DNA of 64,000 bases from Actinomycetota bacterium. GTDB lineage: Bacteria > Actinomycetota > Actinomycetes > Nanopelagicales > Nanopelagicaceae. Positions 38,181 through 48,666 of this stretch are shown here, one piece after another (the stretch's first letter is position 1; the number at the start of each line of letters is the position of its first letter). The notes under the pieces were generated by a model. The model searched no databases. It was not told the origin of the DNA and saw only the letters and a list, made by a program, of their open reading frames with translations. The position numbers and the translations under genes are program-made. The stretch spans positions 1 through 64,000 of the forward strand of contig WLPJ01000007.1 in assembly GCA_009698815.1 (NCBI GenBank). The letters run 5' to 3'.

Positions 38181-39307
38181 TGGCTAAAGCGTTCCTAGTT
38201 TTAGATGATGGCAGAATATTCGAAGGAAAGTCTTGGGCTGCCACTGGTCGCACATTCGGAGAAGCAGTTTTTCAAACGGGCATGACGGGCTATCAAGAAA
38301 CGCTGACTGATCCGAGTTATCACAGACAAGTAGTTGTGATGACTGCTCCACATATCGGTAATACTGGAGTAAACACTCCAGATAACGAATCGCGCAAAAT
38401 CTGGGTGGCCGGGTTTGTTGTCAGGAATCCTTCGACGATCACCAGCAATTGGCGCAGTGAAAAAGATTTGGAAGCTGAACTGATCGAACAATCGATTGTG
38501 GGTATCCAAGGTATTGATACTCGCGCGCTAACTCGCCACCTGCGTGATCGTGGCGCGATGCGCGTTGGAATCTTCTCAGATGTTGAACTCACTCGCGAAG
38601 AAATGGTGATCGAAGTACGCAAGACTGATGCGATGTCGGGCGCGTACTTAAGTGCGGATGTTTCGACAGAGCAAACTTATGTTGTGCCCGCTATTGGAAA
38701 AAAGAAATTTTCGGTGGCTGCAATCGATCTTGGAATTAAAGGTGCAACGCCACGCGCTTTAGCGGCAAGGGGTGTCGAGGTTCATGTGCTTCCCTTTAAC
38801 GCGACCTTCGAGGAGATCACGGCAGTTAAACCTGATGGAGTTTTTCTCTCAAATGGTCCCGGTGACCCATCGACAATGAGCGATGTAGTCGACCTGGTTC
38901 GCGAAGTTCTTGGCGCAGAAATTCCGATATTTGGAATTTGTTTCGGTCATCAGATATTGGGTAGAGCCCTTGGATTTGAAACGTATAAATTGCAATTCGG
39001 CCACAGAGGAATAAATCAACCAGTTCTGGATAAAAAGACGGGCAAAGTCGAAATAACGGCCCATAATCACGGCTTTGCAATCAAGGCGCCTACCGATGCA
39101 ATTTTTAATACAGTTTACGGTCCTGGGGAAGTTACCCACATCGGTTTAAATGATGGAGTTGTGGAAGGCTTGCAATTGCTTGAACGCGGCGCCTTTAGCG
39201 TTCAGTATCACCCAGAAGCAGCGGCGGGTCCACATGATGCCGCTTATCTATTTGATCGCTTTATCGCGCTAATGGAGAAATATCCAAGAGTTCAGGCGGT
39301 GATCTAG
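38180..39307 (+). CDS. carA: carbamoyl-phosphate synthase small subunit
   Basis: Glutaminase subunit, 375 residues. N-terminal domain with [21 protein letters not shown], class I amidotransferase domain with the nucleophile in [11 protein letters not shown] and the His-Glu pair in [11 protein letters not shown]. Its stop overlaps the carB GTG. Confidence 0.96.
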   Translation: MAKAFLVLDDGRIFEGKSWAATGRTFGEAVFQTGMTGYQETLTDPSYHRQVVVMTAPHIGNTGVNTPDNESRKIWVAGFVVRNPSTITSNWRSEKDLEAELIEQSIVGIQGIDTRALTRHLRDRGAMRVGIFSDVELTREEMVIEVRKTDAMSGAYLSADVSTEQTYVVPAIGKKKFSVAAIDLGIKGATPRALAARGVEVHVLPFNATFEEITAVKPDGVFLSNGPGDPSTMSDVVDLVREVLGAEIPIFGICFGHQILGRALGFETYKLQFGHRGINQPVLDKKTGKVEITAHNHGFAIKAPTDAIFNTVYGPGEVTHIGLNDGVVEGLQLLERGAFSVQYHPEAAAGPHDAAYLFDRFIALMEKYPRVQAVI

Positions 39308-42300
39308 TGGCGCGCGATGAATCAATAAAAAGCGTTTTGGTGATTGGTTCAGGACCTATTGTGATTGGTCAAGCCTGCGAATTTGATTACTCTGGAACTC
39401 AAGCTTGTCGCGTTCTGCGCGCAGAAGGCATTCGCGTGATTTTAGTCAACTCTAATCCGGCCACGATCATGACAGATCCGGAATTTGCCGATGCTACTTA
39501 CATCGAACCGATAACCCCCGAATTTATTGAAAAAATTATTGCTAAGGAACGCCCCGATGCGGTGCTAGCAACTCTTGGTGGGCAGACCGCACTTAATGCA
39601 GCGATTGGTCTTCATAAGGCTGGAACTTTGGAGAAGTATAAAACTAGGTTAATTGGTGCCGATGTTGACGCAATTGAGCGTGGAGAGAACCGCGAGATTT
39701 TCCGAGGAATCGTTGAAAAAATTGGCGGTGAATCAGCCAAATCAGTTATTTGTCATACTATGGAAGAAATTATTGCTGGTGTTGAAGTCTTGAACTATCC
39801 AGTTGTTATTCGTCCTTCGTTCACAATGGGTGGACTCGGTTCTGGTATCGCCTTCGATGAGGAATCGTTGCGTCAGATCGCAGGCGCGGGATTGCGCCAT
39901 AGTCCAACTTCGGAAGTACTTCTCGAAGAGTCGATAATTGGTTGGAAAGAGTATGAACTTGAAGTAATGCGCGATAAGTCAGATAACGTAGTGATTGTCT
40001 GCAGCATCGAAAATATAGATCCAATGGGTGTTCATACTGGTGATTCGATAACAGTTGCACCTGCTCTTACTCTAACTGATGTTGAATTCCAGAAACTTCG
40101 CGACTTATCAATTGATATTATTCGTGAAGTTGGAGTAGCCACGGGTGGTTGCAATATTCAATTTGCGGTTAATCCGGATGATGGTCGCATTATTGTGATT
40201 GAGATGAATCCACGTGTTTCGCGATCGAGTGCGCTGGCTTCGAAGGCAACGGGTTTTCCGATTGCAAAGATTGCTACCAAATTAGCAATCGGATATACCT
40301 TAGATGAGATCAAGAACGATATAACTCAAGTCACTCCAGCATCCTTTGAACCGACTCTGGATTACATCGTCGTAAAAGTGCCTCGCTTTGCCTTTGAAAA
40401 ATTTGCTGATGCTGATCCCCGCCTGACAACAACTATGAAGAGCGTTGGCGAAGCGATGGCTATTGGTCGATCCTTTCCAGAGGCGCTAATGAAGGCGTTG
40501 CGTTCGCTGGAACGCAAAGAGGCAATCTTTCACTTTCCTGCAGATATTTCTGGAATTGATGTTGCAGCGCTCTTGCTCGCTATGCGAATTCCGACCGAGT
40601 ATCGCTTACAGCAAGTTCAGCAGGCCATGTGGGCTGGTGCAACTATTGAAGATGTTTTTGCTGCAACGAAGATCGATCGCTGGTTTTTGCATCAATTAGA
40701 TTTGATTAACTTGCGTGCGAGGGAGCTAGCTCAGCCAGCTGAACTCAGCCTTGATTATCTTAAATCTGCAAAGGAGATGAGCTTCTCGGATGCTCAGATT
40801 GCGCAGTTGCGTGGAGTTCACGAAGGAGATATTCGAAAAGCGCGTCACCATTTAGGTCTTCATCCGGTTTATAAAACAGTAGATACCTGCGCTGCTGAAT
40901 TTGAAGCGTTCACGCCGTATCACTATTCAAGTTATGAAGAAGAGACCGAAGTGCGCACGCGGACCAAACCTGCGGTCATTATTTTAGGTAGCGGCCCAAA
41001 TCGTATTGGGCAAGGTATTGAATTTGATTATTCATGTGTTCACGCTTCCTTTACTTTGCGTGATGCTGGTTATGAAACAGTGATGATCAATTGCAATCCT
41101 GAAACTGTTTCCACAGATTACGACACATCAGATCGCTTATATTTTGAACCCTTAACGTTAGAAGATGTTTTAGAAGTGGTCCATGCCGAAACTTTGGCGG
41201 GTCCGGTACTTGGCGTCATCACACAACTTGGTGGTCAAACCCCGTTAGGTCTAGCAGCCGGCCTTAAAGCTGCAGGTGTAACAATTTTGGGAACTTCACC
41301 AGATGCCATTAACTTGGCCGAAGAACGTGGTGCATTTGGCAAAGTCCTAGCTGAACAAGCTTTAACTGCTCCAGAGTTTGGTATGGCTTCTTCACAATTG
41401 GAAGCGCTAGATATTGCAGCACGCATCGGATATCCAGTGTTAGTTCGTCCATCATTTGTTCTGGGCGGTCGTGGTATGGAAATTGTTTATGACGATGCTG
41501 CTCTTTCAGGTTTTATAACTAGAGCTACATATATAACTCCAGATCATCCAGTTTTGGTCGATCGCTTTCTAGACAGTGCTATTGAAATTGATGTAGACGC
41601 ACTCTATGACGGAAGCGAACTCTTCCTCGGTGGCGTAATGGAACATATCGAAGAGGCCGGAATTCACTCGGGGGATAGCGCATGCGTTCTGCCCGCGATG
41701 ACAATTACCCCCAGTCAACAGAAGAGTATTCGTGAAGCTACGCTGAAGATCGCACAAGGTGTTGGTGTATTAGGTCTAATTAATATTCAGTTTGCGATCG
41801 CTGGCGACATTCTCTATGTACTGGAGGCCAATCCACGAGCCTCGCGCACTGTCCCGTTTGTCAGCAAAGCAACCGGGGTTCCATTAGCTAAAGCGGCGGC
41901 GCGAATTTCACTTGGCACGAGCATCGCTGATTTACGAAGCGAAGGATTGTTGCCCGCGAGTGGTGATGGAGTTGCAAAGGCAATCTCTGTTAAAGAAGCG
42001 GTACTTCCTTGGAATCGTTTCCGCAGAACAGATGGTCGCGGAGTGGATGCGGTTCTCGGACCTGAGATGCGATCAACAGGTGAAGTAATGGGGATCGCGC
42101 ACACGTTTGGGGAAAGTTATGCCAAGAGTCAGATAAGCGCTTTCGGTCCGCTGCCAAAGTCTGGAACGGTTTTTATCTCCTTAGCTGATAAAGATAAAAG
42201 CTCCGGCTTGGCACCATCTCGAGCTTTTGCTGAACTAGGATTTAATTTAATAGCCACGGGTGGTACCGCGGATTTCTTGGCTAATAATGGAATATTGGCG

Positions 42301-42573
42301 CATAAGGTGCGAAAGAATTCAGAAGGATCAGGACCAATGGGGGAGAAGACAATCGTCGAACTTTTAAATACTGGTGGAGTTGATTTAGTTATCAATACAC
42401 CGGTTGGACGAGGCACGCGTGCTGATGGCTGGGCTATCAGAACTGCGGCAGTTCAAAGATCCATCCCTTGCATTACAACTACTGCTGGATTTAGCGCAGC
42501 GGTACAAGGAATTAGAGCGTTGCAACGCGGTGAGCTTTCAGTCTCTCCAATTCAAGAATGGTTAAAGATGTGA
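39307..42573 (+). CDS. carB: carbamoyl-phosphate synthase large subunit
   Basis: 1088 residues from a GTG that overlaps the carA TAG. Two homologous ATP-grasp halves (each beginning with [19 protein letters not shown] or [19 protein letters not shown]), and a C-terminal MGS-like allosteric domain from about 950 ([22 protein letters not shown]). Makes carbamoyl phosphate for pyrimidine and arginine synthesis. Confidence 0.97.
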   Translation: MARDESIKSVLVIGSGPIVIGQACEFDYSGTQACRVLRAEGIRVILVNSNPATIMTDPEFADATYIEPITPEFIEKIIAKERPDAVLATLGGQTALNAAIGLHKAGTLEKYKTRLIGADVDAIERGENREIFRGIVEKIGGESAKSVICHTMEEIIAGVEVLNYPVVIRPSFTMGGLGSGIAFDEESLRQIAGAGLRHSPTSEVLLEESIIGWKEYELEVMRDKSDNVVIVCSIENIDPMGVHTGDSITVAPALTLTDVEFQKLRDLSIDIIREVGVATGGCNIQFAVNPDDGRIIVIEMNPRVSRSSALASKATGFPIAKIATKLAIGYTLDEIKNDITQVTPASFEPTLDYIVVKVPRFAFEKFADADPRLTTTMKSVGEAMAIGRSFPEALMKALRSLERKEAIFHFPADISGIDVAALLLAMRIPTEYRLQQVQQAMWAGATIEDVFAATKIDRWFLHQLDLINLRARELAQPAELSLDYLKSAKEMSFSDAQIAQLRGVHEGDIRKARHHLGLHPVYKTVDTCAAEFEAFTPYHYSSYEEETEVRTRTKPAVIILGSGPNRIGQGIEFDYSCVHASFTLRDAGYETVMINCNPETVSTDYDTSDRLYFEPLTLEDVLEVVHAETLAGPVLGVITQLGGQTPLGLAAGLKAAGVTILGTSPDAINLAEERGAFGKVLAEQALTAPEFGMASSQLEALDIAARIGYPVLVRPSFVLGGRGMEIVYDDAALSGFITRATYITPDHPVLVDRFLDSAIEIDVDALYDGSELFLGGVMEHIEEAGIHSGDSACVLPAMTITPSQQKSIREATLKIAQGVGVLGLINIQFAIAGDILYVLEANPRASRTVPFVSKATGVPLAKAAARISLGTSIADLRSEGLLPASGDGVAKAISVKEAVLPWNRFRRTDGRGVDAVLGPEMRSTGEVMGIAHTFGESYAKSQISAFGPLPKSGTVFISLADKDKSSGLAPSRAFAELGFNLIATGGTADFLANNGILAHKVRKNSEGSGPMGEKTIVELLNTGGVDLVINTPVGRGTRADGWAIRTAAVQRSIPCITTTAGFSAAVQGIRALQRGELSVSPIQEWLKM

Positions 42574-43421
42574 TGTCACAAATTAACCGCAGCGCAACGC
42601 ACATGCGTGCCACTATTTTGGCGAATAAAAGAGTCGGGCAGTATCACCAGATAGTTTTTGGTATTGGTGATCTCGTAAAGAGTTGTCGTCCTGGAAATTT
42701 CGTAGCGATAAGCGTAGGTGGAGACTCTTCGCGGATGATCTTGCGTCGCGCATTTGCGATATCTCGCGTATCGGAAAACGCAAGTTTCGGTGGCACTATG
42801 GAGCTAATTGCTGCCCCACATGGCTCGGGTTCAAAGTGGCTCTGCTCGCAGATCGAGGGTTCAGAAGTCGACATCGTTCTTCCTCTAGGGACTGCTTTTG
42901 GAATTCCTACATCACCTGTCAATGCGCTGTTAGTCGGTGGCGGATACGGTTCGGCTCCCTTGTTTGGTTTAGCAGAGGTTCTAAAAGCGCGCGGATGCAA
43001 AGTTGATATGTTGCTTGGTGCGTCAACTAGCGCAAAAATTTACGCGCCGATGGAAGGAAAGCGCTCAGTAAATTCGCTTAAGATCTATACCGAAGACGGC
43101 ACGATGGGCGAACTAGGCCGCGTGACTGAGCCAATTAAAGTTTTGGTAGAACAGAAAGCAATCGATGTTATCTACTCATGCGGTCCGATGGGTATGTTAC
43201 GTGCCATCTCTGAGCTAACTGCAAATACAGATGTAGTTCATCAATGTGCAGTGGAAGAGGCTATGGCATGTGGAATTGGAATCTGCATGACTTGCGTCCT
43301 TCCTGTTAAAGGCGAAGACGGTAAGATTTCTATGTTGCGCTCATGTATTGATGGTCCAGTTATGGATGGGTCACAAGTGCAATGGCATCTGGTGGGGCAA
43401 GTTCCTGAGGTTAATTCATGA
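42573..43421 (+). CDS. pyrK: dihydroorotate dehydrogenase electron-transfer subunit
   Basis: 282-residue ferredoxin-reductase-like protein: FAD-binding LRRAFAIS, NAD domain with LLVGGGYGSAPLFGL, and a 2Fe-2S loop C233-x4-C238-x2-C241-x16-C258. Passes electrons from PyrD to NAD. The ATG at 42573 overlaps the carB stop (TGATG); an in-frame ATG 15 bases earlier is less likely. Its presence means the PyrD here is class 1B. Confidence 0.92.
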   Translation: MSQINRSATHMRATILANKRVGQYHQIVFGIGDLVKSCRPGNFVAISVGGDSSRMILRRAFAISRVSENASFGGTMELIAAPHGSGSKWLCSQIEGSEVDIVLPLGTAFGIPTSPVNALLVGGGYGSAPLFGLAEVLKARGCKVDMLLGASTSAKIYAPMEGKRSVNSLKIYTEDGTMGELGRVTEPIKVLVEQKAIDVIYSCGPMGMLRAISELTANTDVVHQCAVEEAMACGIGICMTCVLPVKGEDGKISMLRSCIDGPVMDGSQVQWHLVGQVPEVNS

Positions 43422-44356
43422 GTGACTTTGATTTCTCAACTACCCTAGGAAACGCGTTTTTCAATACTCCGATTTTTACCGCCAGTGGGTGTGCCAGTTC
43501 CGGTAAAGAATTGGCACAGTTCTTCCCGCTAAAAGATATCGGCGCAGTAGTCACCAAATCGATCATGAATAAACCTCGTTATGGGCGTCCGACTCCACGT
43601 ATGGCCGAGACTCCATCAGGAATGTTAAATTCGATTGGCTTACAAGGTCCAGGGATTGAAGCCTTTCTCGCCAACGATATTCCGTGGTTAGTAGAGCAGA
43701 ATTCAAGAATCATTATTTCTATCGCAGGTGAGACCATTGAAGAGTACGCAACGCTGGCTCGGAAGGTCAGATCAGTTGCGGGAATTAGTGCTATCGAAGT
43801 AAATATCTCCTGCCCAAATGTAGAAAATCGTGGCTTGGTCTTTGCTTGTGATCCAGATGCATCTCGTAGAGTTATTGATGGGGTCCGCAAAACCATTGGG
43901 GGAGAACTTCCGATTATTGCAAAACTTTCTCCTGATGTAACAAACCTCCCTGAGATCGCAAAGGGCGTAGTTGAAGCCGGCGCTGATGCTCTTGCCTTGA
44001 TAAATACCGTTTTAGGAATGGTTGTAAATTTAGACACGATGCGACCTCATCTTGGGGGTAAGACAGGTGGATTATCTGGTCCCGCTATAAAGCCTGTAGC
44101 AGTTCGCGCTATATATCAAGTACACGCAGCGATGCCAGAGGTTCCAATTCTTGGAATGGGCGGAGTTTCATCGGGGCGCGACGCCTTGGAATTTATTTTG
44201 GCTGGAGCATCTGGTGTCAGTGTTGGCACGGCTAGTTTTGGAAATCCACATGCGGCAGTTGATATTCAAAGTGAATTACGTGATCTTCTTATAGCCAAGG
44301 GTTTTCCATCTCTTAAATCGGCTATTGGTTATGCGCATCGCGAGGCTGATCTATGA
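43418..44356 (+). CDS. pyrD: dihydroorotate dehydrogenase, class 1B catalytic subunit
   Basis: 312-residue FMN barrel with the class 1 catalytic cysteine in VNISCPN (C132), TASGCASSG, and GMGGVSSGRDALEFILAGA. Class 2 enzymes have serine here and a membrane-binding N-terminus, both missing. It overlaps pyrK and pyrF by 4 bases each. Confidence 0.94.
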   Translation: MSDFDFSTTLGNAFFNTPIFTASGCASSGKELAQFFPLKDIGAVVTKSIMNKPRYGRPTPRMAETPSGMLNSIGLQGPGIEAFLANDIPWLVEQNSRIIISIAGETIEEYATLARKVRSVAGISAIEVNISCPNVENRGLVFACDPDASRRVIDGVRKTIGGELPIIAKLSPDVTNLPEIAKGVVEAGADALALINTVLGMVVNLDTMRPHLGGKTGGLSGPAIKPVAVRAIYQVHAAMPEVPILGMGGVSSGRDALEFILAGASGVSVGTASFGNPHAAVDIQSELRDLLIAKGFPSLKSAIGYAHREADL

Positions 44357-45063
44357 AAGCTCCAATAATTTTGGCGGTAGATACATCGGATTTCGATACT
44401 GCAATTGCTTGGATTAAGGCGACAAAAGATAGTGTTAGCGTTTATAAATTGGGTCTAGAATTTTATTTGAATTTTGGATCTGACGGCGTTTCGAAGGTAA
44501 TAAGCCAGACCGGTGCGGAGATATTCTTAGATTTAAAGTTGCATGATATTCCCCATACCGTTGCGGGTGCTGCAAAAGCGATTGCTAAATTGCAACCTAA
44601 GTTTTTGACGGTGCACGCAAGTGGTGGAGCGGCGATGGTTAAGGCTGCAGCTGATGCGGTGCCAAGCGTCTGCATAACTGCAGTAACTATTCTGACTTCA
44701 CTATCTGAAAGCGATCTCTTTGAGATTGGCTATGCCAGCCCTGCTTTAGAGAGCGCGGTTGCGCTAGCCAAACTTGCGGTGGACGCGGGCGCAAAAGCGA
44801 TTGTTTGTTCGCCGCTCGAAACTGCGGCTATACGTAGCGCAGTTGGTGAAACGCCGATCATTATTACACCGGGTGTCAGACCACTTTCTGAAATGGGTGG
44901 TGATGATCAGGTGCGAACGATGACACCCGCAGACGCGATCGCTGCCGGAGCAAACTTCGTAGTTATAGGCCGTCCAATCACAAAATCGTGGTCAGATGGC
45001 GCAGCAGCAATGACCGCTAAAGCGCGTTTGATCGCCGATGAGATTCTTTCGGCTATTGCGTAG
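44353..45063 (+). CDS. pyrF: orotidine 5'-phosphate decarboxylase, type 1
   Basis: Final step to UMP. 236-residue barrel with the catalytic FLDLKLHDIPHTV (DxKxxD) of the type 1 group and TPGVRPLSEMGGDDQVR. Mycobacteria carry the distinct type 2 form, so this version differs from the order it otherwise follows. Ends the pyr operon; its TAG stop forms the first bases of the next gene's -10. Confidence 0.94.
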   Translation: MKAPIILAVDTSDFDTAIAWIKATKDSVSVYKLGLEFYLNFGSDGVSKVISQTGAEIFLDLKLHDIPHTVAGAAKAIAKLQPKFLTVHASGGAAMVKAAADAVPSVCITAVTILTSLSESDLFEIGYASPALESAVALAKLAVDAGAKAIVCSPLETAAIRSAVGETPIIITPGVRPLSEMGGDDQVRTMTPADAIAAGANFVVIGRPITKSWSDGAAAMTAKARLIADEILSAIA

Positions 45064-45072
45064 AGTTGTCCT
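45061..45072 (+). promoter_or_regulatory. leaderless-type -10 box of the mIHF-gmk gene
   Basis: TAGAGT at 45061-45066, 6 bases before the GTG start at 45073; overlaps the pyrF stop codon. Confidence 0.5.
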
Positions 45073-45951
45073 GTGCCAACACCGCCTAAGTTAACTCCAG
45101 AACAGCGCAAGGCTGCCTTGGCCAAATCCACATCCGCACGGCAGACACGGGCCGCAACCAAAGCGCGAGTTAAGTCAGGGGAGTTAACACTTTCGGCGAT
45201 TTTCGAGTTGGCCACCGTTGATGAAGCTATTGCCAAGATGAGAGTCGTTGAGCTTCTGGAATCTTTTGCTGGAGTGGGGAAAGTTCGAGCAATAGCAACG
45301 CTAGATCGCTTATCGATTTCGCAGACTCGTCGTGTGCAAGGTCTCGGCAATGCCCAGCGTGCGAAGCTAATGCGCGAATTTCCGGATCGCGTACCCGCGA
45401 TTCACCGCGGAAAATTGATAGTTCTCTCTGGTCCTGGCGGGGTTGGTAAGAGCACCGTTGCTAAGGCGCTGCGACAAACACAATCTTTCTGGGTAAGTGT
45501 TTCGGCCACGACACGTATCGCGCGACACAATGAAGTAGATGGCGTTGATTATTTTTTCTATTCAGATGAAGAATTTGATAACGCGGTTAAATCCGCACTT
45601 TTCTTGGAATGGGCAGATTTTGCAGGATCAAGGTACGGAACTCCACGCAAACCAGTGGAAGATGCGTTACGAGACGGGAAAAATGTATTGCTTGAAATTG
45701 AAATTGCAGGTGCTCGTCAGGTCAAAGATCGGGCGCCAGAGGCGGTACTGGTATTTTTACAACCACCATCATGGGAAGAATTGGTTTCTCGTCTGGAAGG
45801 GCGCGGCACAGATTCGCAGGAGAGGCGTGCGGCGAGATTGGCTCTTGCCCAAGATGAACTCGCACAATCCAGCTTTTTCGATATAAACGTCATAAATGAG
45901 CGCGTAGAAGAGGTAGTAGATCGCCTGATAGGATTAACCACTCACCAGTAG
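45073..45951 (+). CDS. gmk: fused actinobacterial IHF (mIHF) and guanylate kinase
   Basis: 292 residues in one uninterrupted frame. Residues 1-104 match mIHF: LTPEQRKAALAKS at the start, KMRVVELLESFAGVGKVRA as the helix-two-turn-helix, TRRVQGLGNAQRAKLM at the end. Residues 112-292 are guanylate kinase: P-loop GPGGVGKST (120-128), TTRIARHNEVDGVDYFF, EIEIAGARQVK. mIHF and gmk are separate neighbours in mycobacteria. An in-frame ATG at codon 100 (45370) could start a free kinase but lacks a ribosome site. Expected to join a nucleoid DNA-binding domain to GMP phosphorylation. Confidence 0.88.
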   Translation: MPTPPKLTPEQRKAALAKSTSARQTRAATKARVKSGELTLSAIFELATVDEAIAKMRVVELLESFAGVGKVRAIATLDRLSISQTRRVQGLGNAQRAKLMREFPDRVPAIHRGKLIVLSGPGGVGKSTVAKALRQTQSFWVSVSATTRIARHNEVDGVDYFFYSDEEFDNAVKSALFLEWADFAGSRYGTPRKPVEDALRDGKNVLLEIEIAGARQVKDRAPEAVLVFLQPPSWEELVSRLEGRGTDSQERRAARLALAQDELAQSSFFDINVINERVEEVVDRLIGLTTHQ

Positions 45952-45989
45952 TAATTTAGCTTTAATTCGCACGTAACCAGGAGGACCAA

Positions 45990-46238
45990 ATGGACGGCAT
46001 CACTAATCCACCAATCGATGAACTTCTCGACAAGAGCGGCTCGAAGTACAGCTTGGTTCTCTATGCTGCAAAGCGTGCCCGCCAGATTAACGCGTACTAC
46101 TCACAGCTAGGTGAAGGTCTTCTCGAATATGTTGGTCCGCTGGTTGAGACCCACGTTCACGAGAAGCCGCTCTCTATTGCACTTCGTGAAATCAACGAGG
46201 GTTTGCTAACTATCGAAAATCTCGAACCAACCGCTTAA
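45990..46238 (+). CDS. rpoZ: RNA polymerase omega subunit
   Basis: 82 residues, beginning with [32 protein letters not shown], the omega helix that holds the beta' subunit. A strong AGGAGGA ribosome site lies at 45979-45985. Order gmk-rpoZ-coaBC-metK-priA is typical of actinobacteria. Confidence 0.94.
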   Translation: MDGITNPPIDELLDKSGSKYSLVLYAAKRARQINAYYSQLGEGLLEYVGPLVETHVHEKPLSIALREINEGLLTIENLEPTA

Positions 46239-46259
46239 GTATTAACTTTCGTTAAGACA

Positions 46260-47456
46260 ATGGCTCGTGTTCGAGAAGTAATTCTCGGGGTTGGTGGTGG
46301 AATCGCCGCCTATAAGTCATGCGAATTATTGCGACGTTTACAAGATCGCGGTTATGCGATAACTGTAGTTCCAACCTCTTCCAGTTTGAATTTCGTCGGC
46401 GCCGCTACTTGGGAGGCGCTATCAGGACGTCCCGTAACAACACAGGTCTGGGAACGCGTGGATGAAGTTAGACATGTTTCATTAGCGGCAACGGCAGATG
46501 CGTTGATTATCGCTCCAGCAACTGCAGATCTAATAGCGCGAATTGCATCTGGTCGCGCTGATGATCTCTTAACAAATCTAGTTCTGGCTGTCGACATACC
46601 AATTTTGGTTGTGCCGGCAATGCATCCACAGATGTGGCAAGATCCGGCAACTGCAGCTAACGTGGATATTCTGCGAAGCCGTGGTTTTACAGTTATGGAT
46701 CCAGAAATTGGTCGATTAACTGGCGATGAAGTTGGACCGGGTCGTTTCCCAGAAACCATTTCCATTATAGATAAGTTTGAAAAGTTGATTTCTGCCAAGA
46801 AAGATTTACTTGGTCTGCAAGTCTTGGTAACTGCTGGCGGAACTCGCGAGGCGATAGACCCAGTTAGATACATTGGTAATCGTTCTAGCGGACGCCAAGG
46901 AGCATCCGTAGCCCGTGCGGCTCGAGATCGTGGTGCGCAAGTAAAGATTATTTTGGCAAATTCGCAATTAACAATTCAAGAATCGAAGGATTTAAACGGT
47001 ATCGAGGTCATTGCGGTAGAGACTGCTGCGCAGATGCATGCCGCATTAGAGAAAGAATTTCCTGCTACCAACCTACTTGTCATGAGCGCTGCGGTGGCAG
47101 ATGCCAGACCTTCGCAAATCTCAGGTGAAAAGATTAAGAAAGGTCAATTAAAGGATATTGTGTTGATCGAAAATCCTGATCTGCTTAAGTCGATCGCCAA
47201 GATGCGAGATAAGCAAATAATTATTGCATTTGCTGCTGAAACCAATAGCGATCTGGGTGCTGCACAAGAGAAAATGAAGGCTAAGGGCGCTAACATTCTC
47301 TATCTAAACGATGTTTCTGGTGGGGCGATCTTCGGGTCAGAACTGACAGAAGGATTTATTCTCACGAGCAATGGCGCTCACATTCCAGTTGCTCAGACCA
47401 GCAAAGACACGCTTGCCGAGCTACTACTCGACCAAGCACTTATCCAGTTAGGTTAA
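46260..47456 (+). CDS. coaBC: bifunctional phosphopantothenoylcysteine decarboxylase / phosphopantothenate-cysteine ligase
   Basis: 398 residues: N-terminal flavoprotein CoaC ([29 protein letters not shown], with histidine where many bacteria have asparagine, as also in mycobacteria) and C-terminal CoaB ([32 protein letters not shown]). Two successive steps of coenzyme A synthesis. Confidence 0.95.
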   Translation: MARVREVILGVGGGIAAYKSCELLRRLQDRGYAITVVPTSSSLNFVGAATWEALSGRPVTTQVWERVDEVRHVSLAATADALIIAPATADLIARIASGRADDLLTNLVLAVDIPILVVPAMHPQMWQDPATAANVDILRSRGFTVMDPEIGRLTGDEVGPGRFPETISIIDKFEKLISAKKDLLGLQVLVTAGGTREAIDPVRYIGNRSSGRQGASVARAARDRGAQVKIILANSQLTIQESKDLNGIEVIAVETAAQMHAALEKEFPATNLLVMSAAVADARPSQISGEKIKKGQLKDIVLIENPDLLKSIAKMRDKQIIIAFAAETNSDLGAAQEKMKAKGANILYLNDVSGGAIFGSELTEGFILTSNGAHIPVAQTSKDTLAELLLDQALIQLG

Positions 47457-47460
47457 TCCA
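47449..47460 (+). promoter_or_regulatory. leaderless-type -10 box of metK
   Basis: TAGGTT at 47449-47454, 6 bases before the metK ATG, overlapping the coaBC stop. No SAM riboswitch-like structure is possible in the 4-base gap. Confidence 0.45.
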
Positions 47461-48651
47461 ATGTCAAAACGTCTCTTCACATCAGAATCAGTTACTGAAG
47501 GCCATCCAGATAAGATCGCAGATCAAATTTCAGATGCAATCCTAGATTCACTTCTTTCACAGGATGCTTCAAGCCGCGTTGCAGTGGAAACCCTGATCAC
47601 CACCGGTCAAGTTCATGTTGCTGGTGAAGTGACAACCAATGGTTATGCCGATGTTATTGGAATTGTTCGTGACACAGTCATTGGAATTGGTTATGACTCA
47701 TCTGTAAAAGGTTTTGATGGAAATAGCTGTGGAGTTTCAATTTCAATTGGACAGCAGTCACAAGATATTGCCCAAGGTGTGGATGACGCCTATGAAAACC
47801 GTGTTGCCTCATCAGTAGATCCTCTTGATCTACAAGGCGCTGGTGATCAGGGGTTGATGTTTGGCTATGCCTGTGATGACACCAAAGAGTTAATGCCGCT
47901 ACCCATTTGGTTGGCACATGAATTAGCACAACAACTTTCTGCAGTTCGCAAATCTGGAGCACTGCCTTATCTGCGCCCAGATGGTAAAACTCAAGTAACC
48001 ATCGAATACGACGGTGACCGCGCGGTTGCCCTTGATACCGTTGTAATTTCCAGCCAACATGCTGAAGAAGTAGATGTGGCGAAGAAATTAACGCCGGAGA
48101 TTATCGAATATGTAATTGAACCAGTTTTATCTAAGATCGATCTGCCCCGTAAAGATATGCGCACTTTGATTAACCCAACCGGTCGCTTCGTAATCGGTGG
48201 ACCAATGGGTGATGCCGGTCTAACCGGGCGCAAAATCATTGTCGATTCTTACGGTGGTATGGCCCGTCATGGTGGTGGTGCCTTCTCTGGGAAGGATCCA
48301 TCAAAGGTCGATCGTTCAGCGGCGTATGCAATGCGTTGGGTTGCCAAGAACGTTGTTGCAGCGGGCCTAGCTCGTCGTTGTGAAGTTCAAGTTGCATATG
48401 CAATTGGTAAAGCCCAACCAGTCGGTGTTTTTGTAGAAACTTTCGGAACTGAGACTGTTGCGGTGCAGAAGATTCAAGACGCAGTAACAACCGTTTTCGA
48501 TCTTCGACCAGCAGCGATAATCCGTGATTTGAATCTGCTACGACCAATTTATTTACAGACCGCTGCATATGGGCACTTCGGACGCGAACTTCCTAATTTC
48601 ACTTGGGAGTCAACTTCTCGCGTAGAGGCACTTCGCGCGGCTGTTAATTAA
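47461..48651 (+). CDS. metK: S-adenosylmethionine synthetase
   Basis: 396 residues with [34 protein letters not shown], and [19 protein letters not shown]. Forms SAM from methionine and ATP. Confidence 0.97.
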   Translation: MSKRLFTSESVTEGHPDKIADQISDAILDSLLSQDASSRVAVETLITTGQVHVAGEVTTNGYADVIGIVRDTVIGIGYDSSVKGFDGNSCGVSISIGQQSQDIAQGVDDAYENRVASSVDPLDLQGAGDQGLMFGYACDDTKELMPLPIWLAHELAQQLSAVRKSGALPYLRPDGKTQVTIEYDGDRAVALDTVVISSQHAEEVDVAKKLTPEIIEYVIEPVLSKIDLPRKDMRTLINPTGRFVIGGPMGDAGLTGRKIIVDSYGGMARHGGGAFSGKDPSKVDRSAAYAMRWVAKNVVAAGLARRCEVQVAYAIGKAQPVGVFVETFGTETVAVQKIQDAVTTVFDLRPAAIIRDLNLLRPIYLQTAAYGHFGRELPNFTWESTSRVEALRAAVN

Positions 48652-48666
48652 TTAGGGGAGTGTGCC

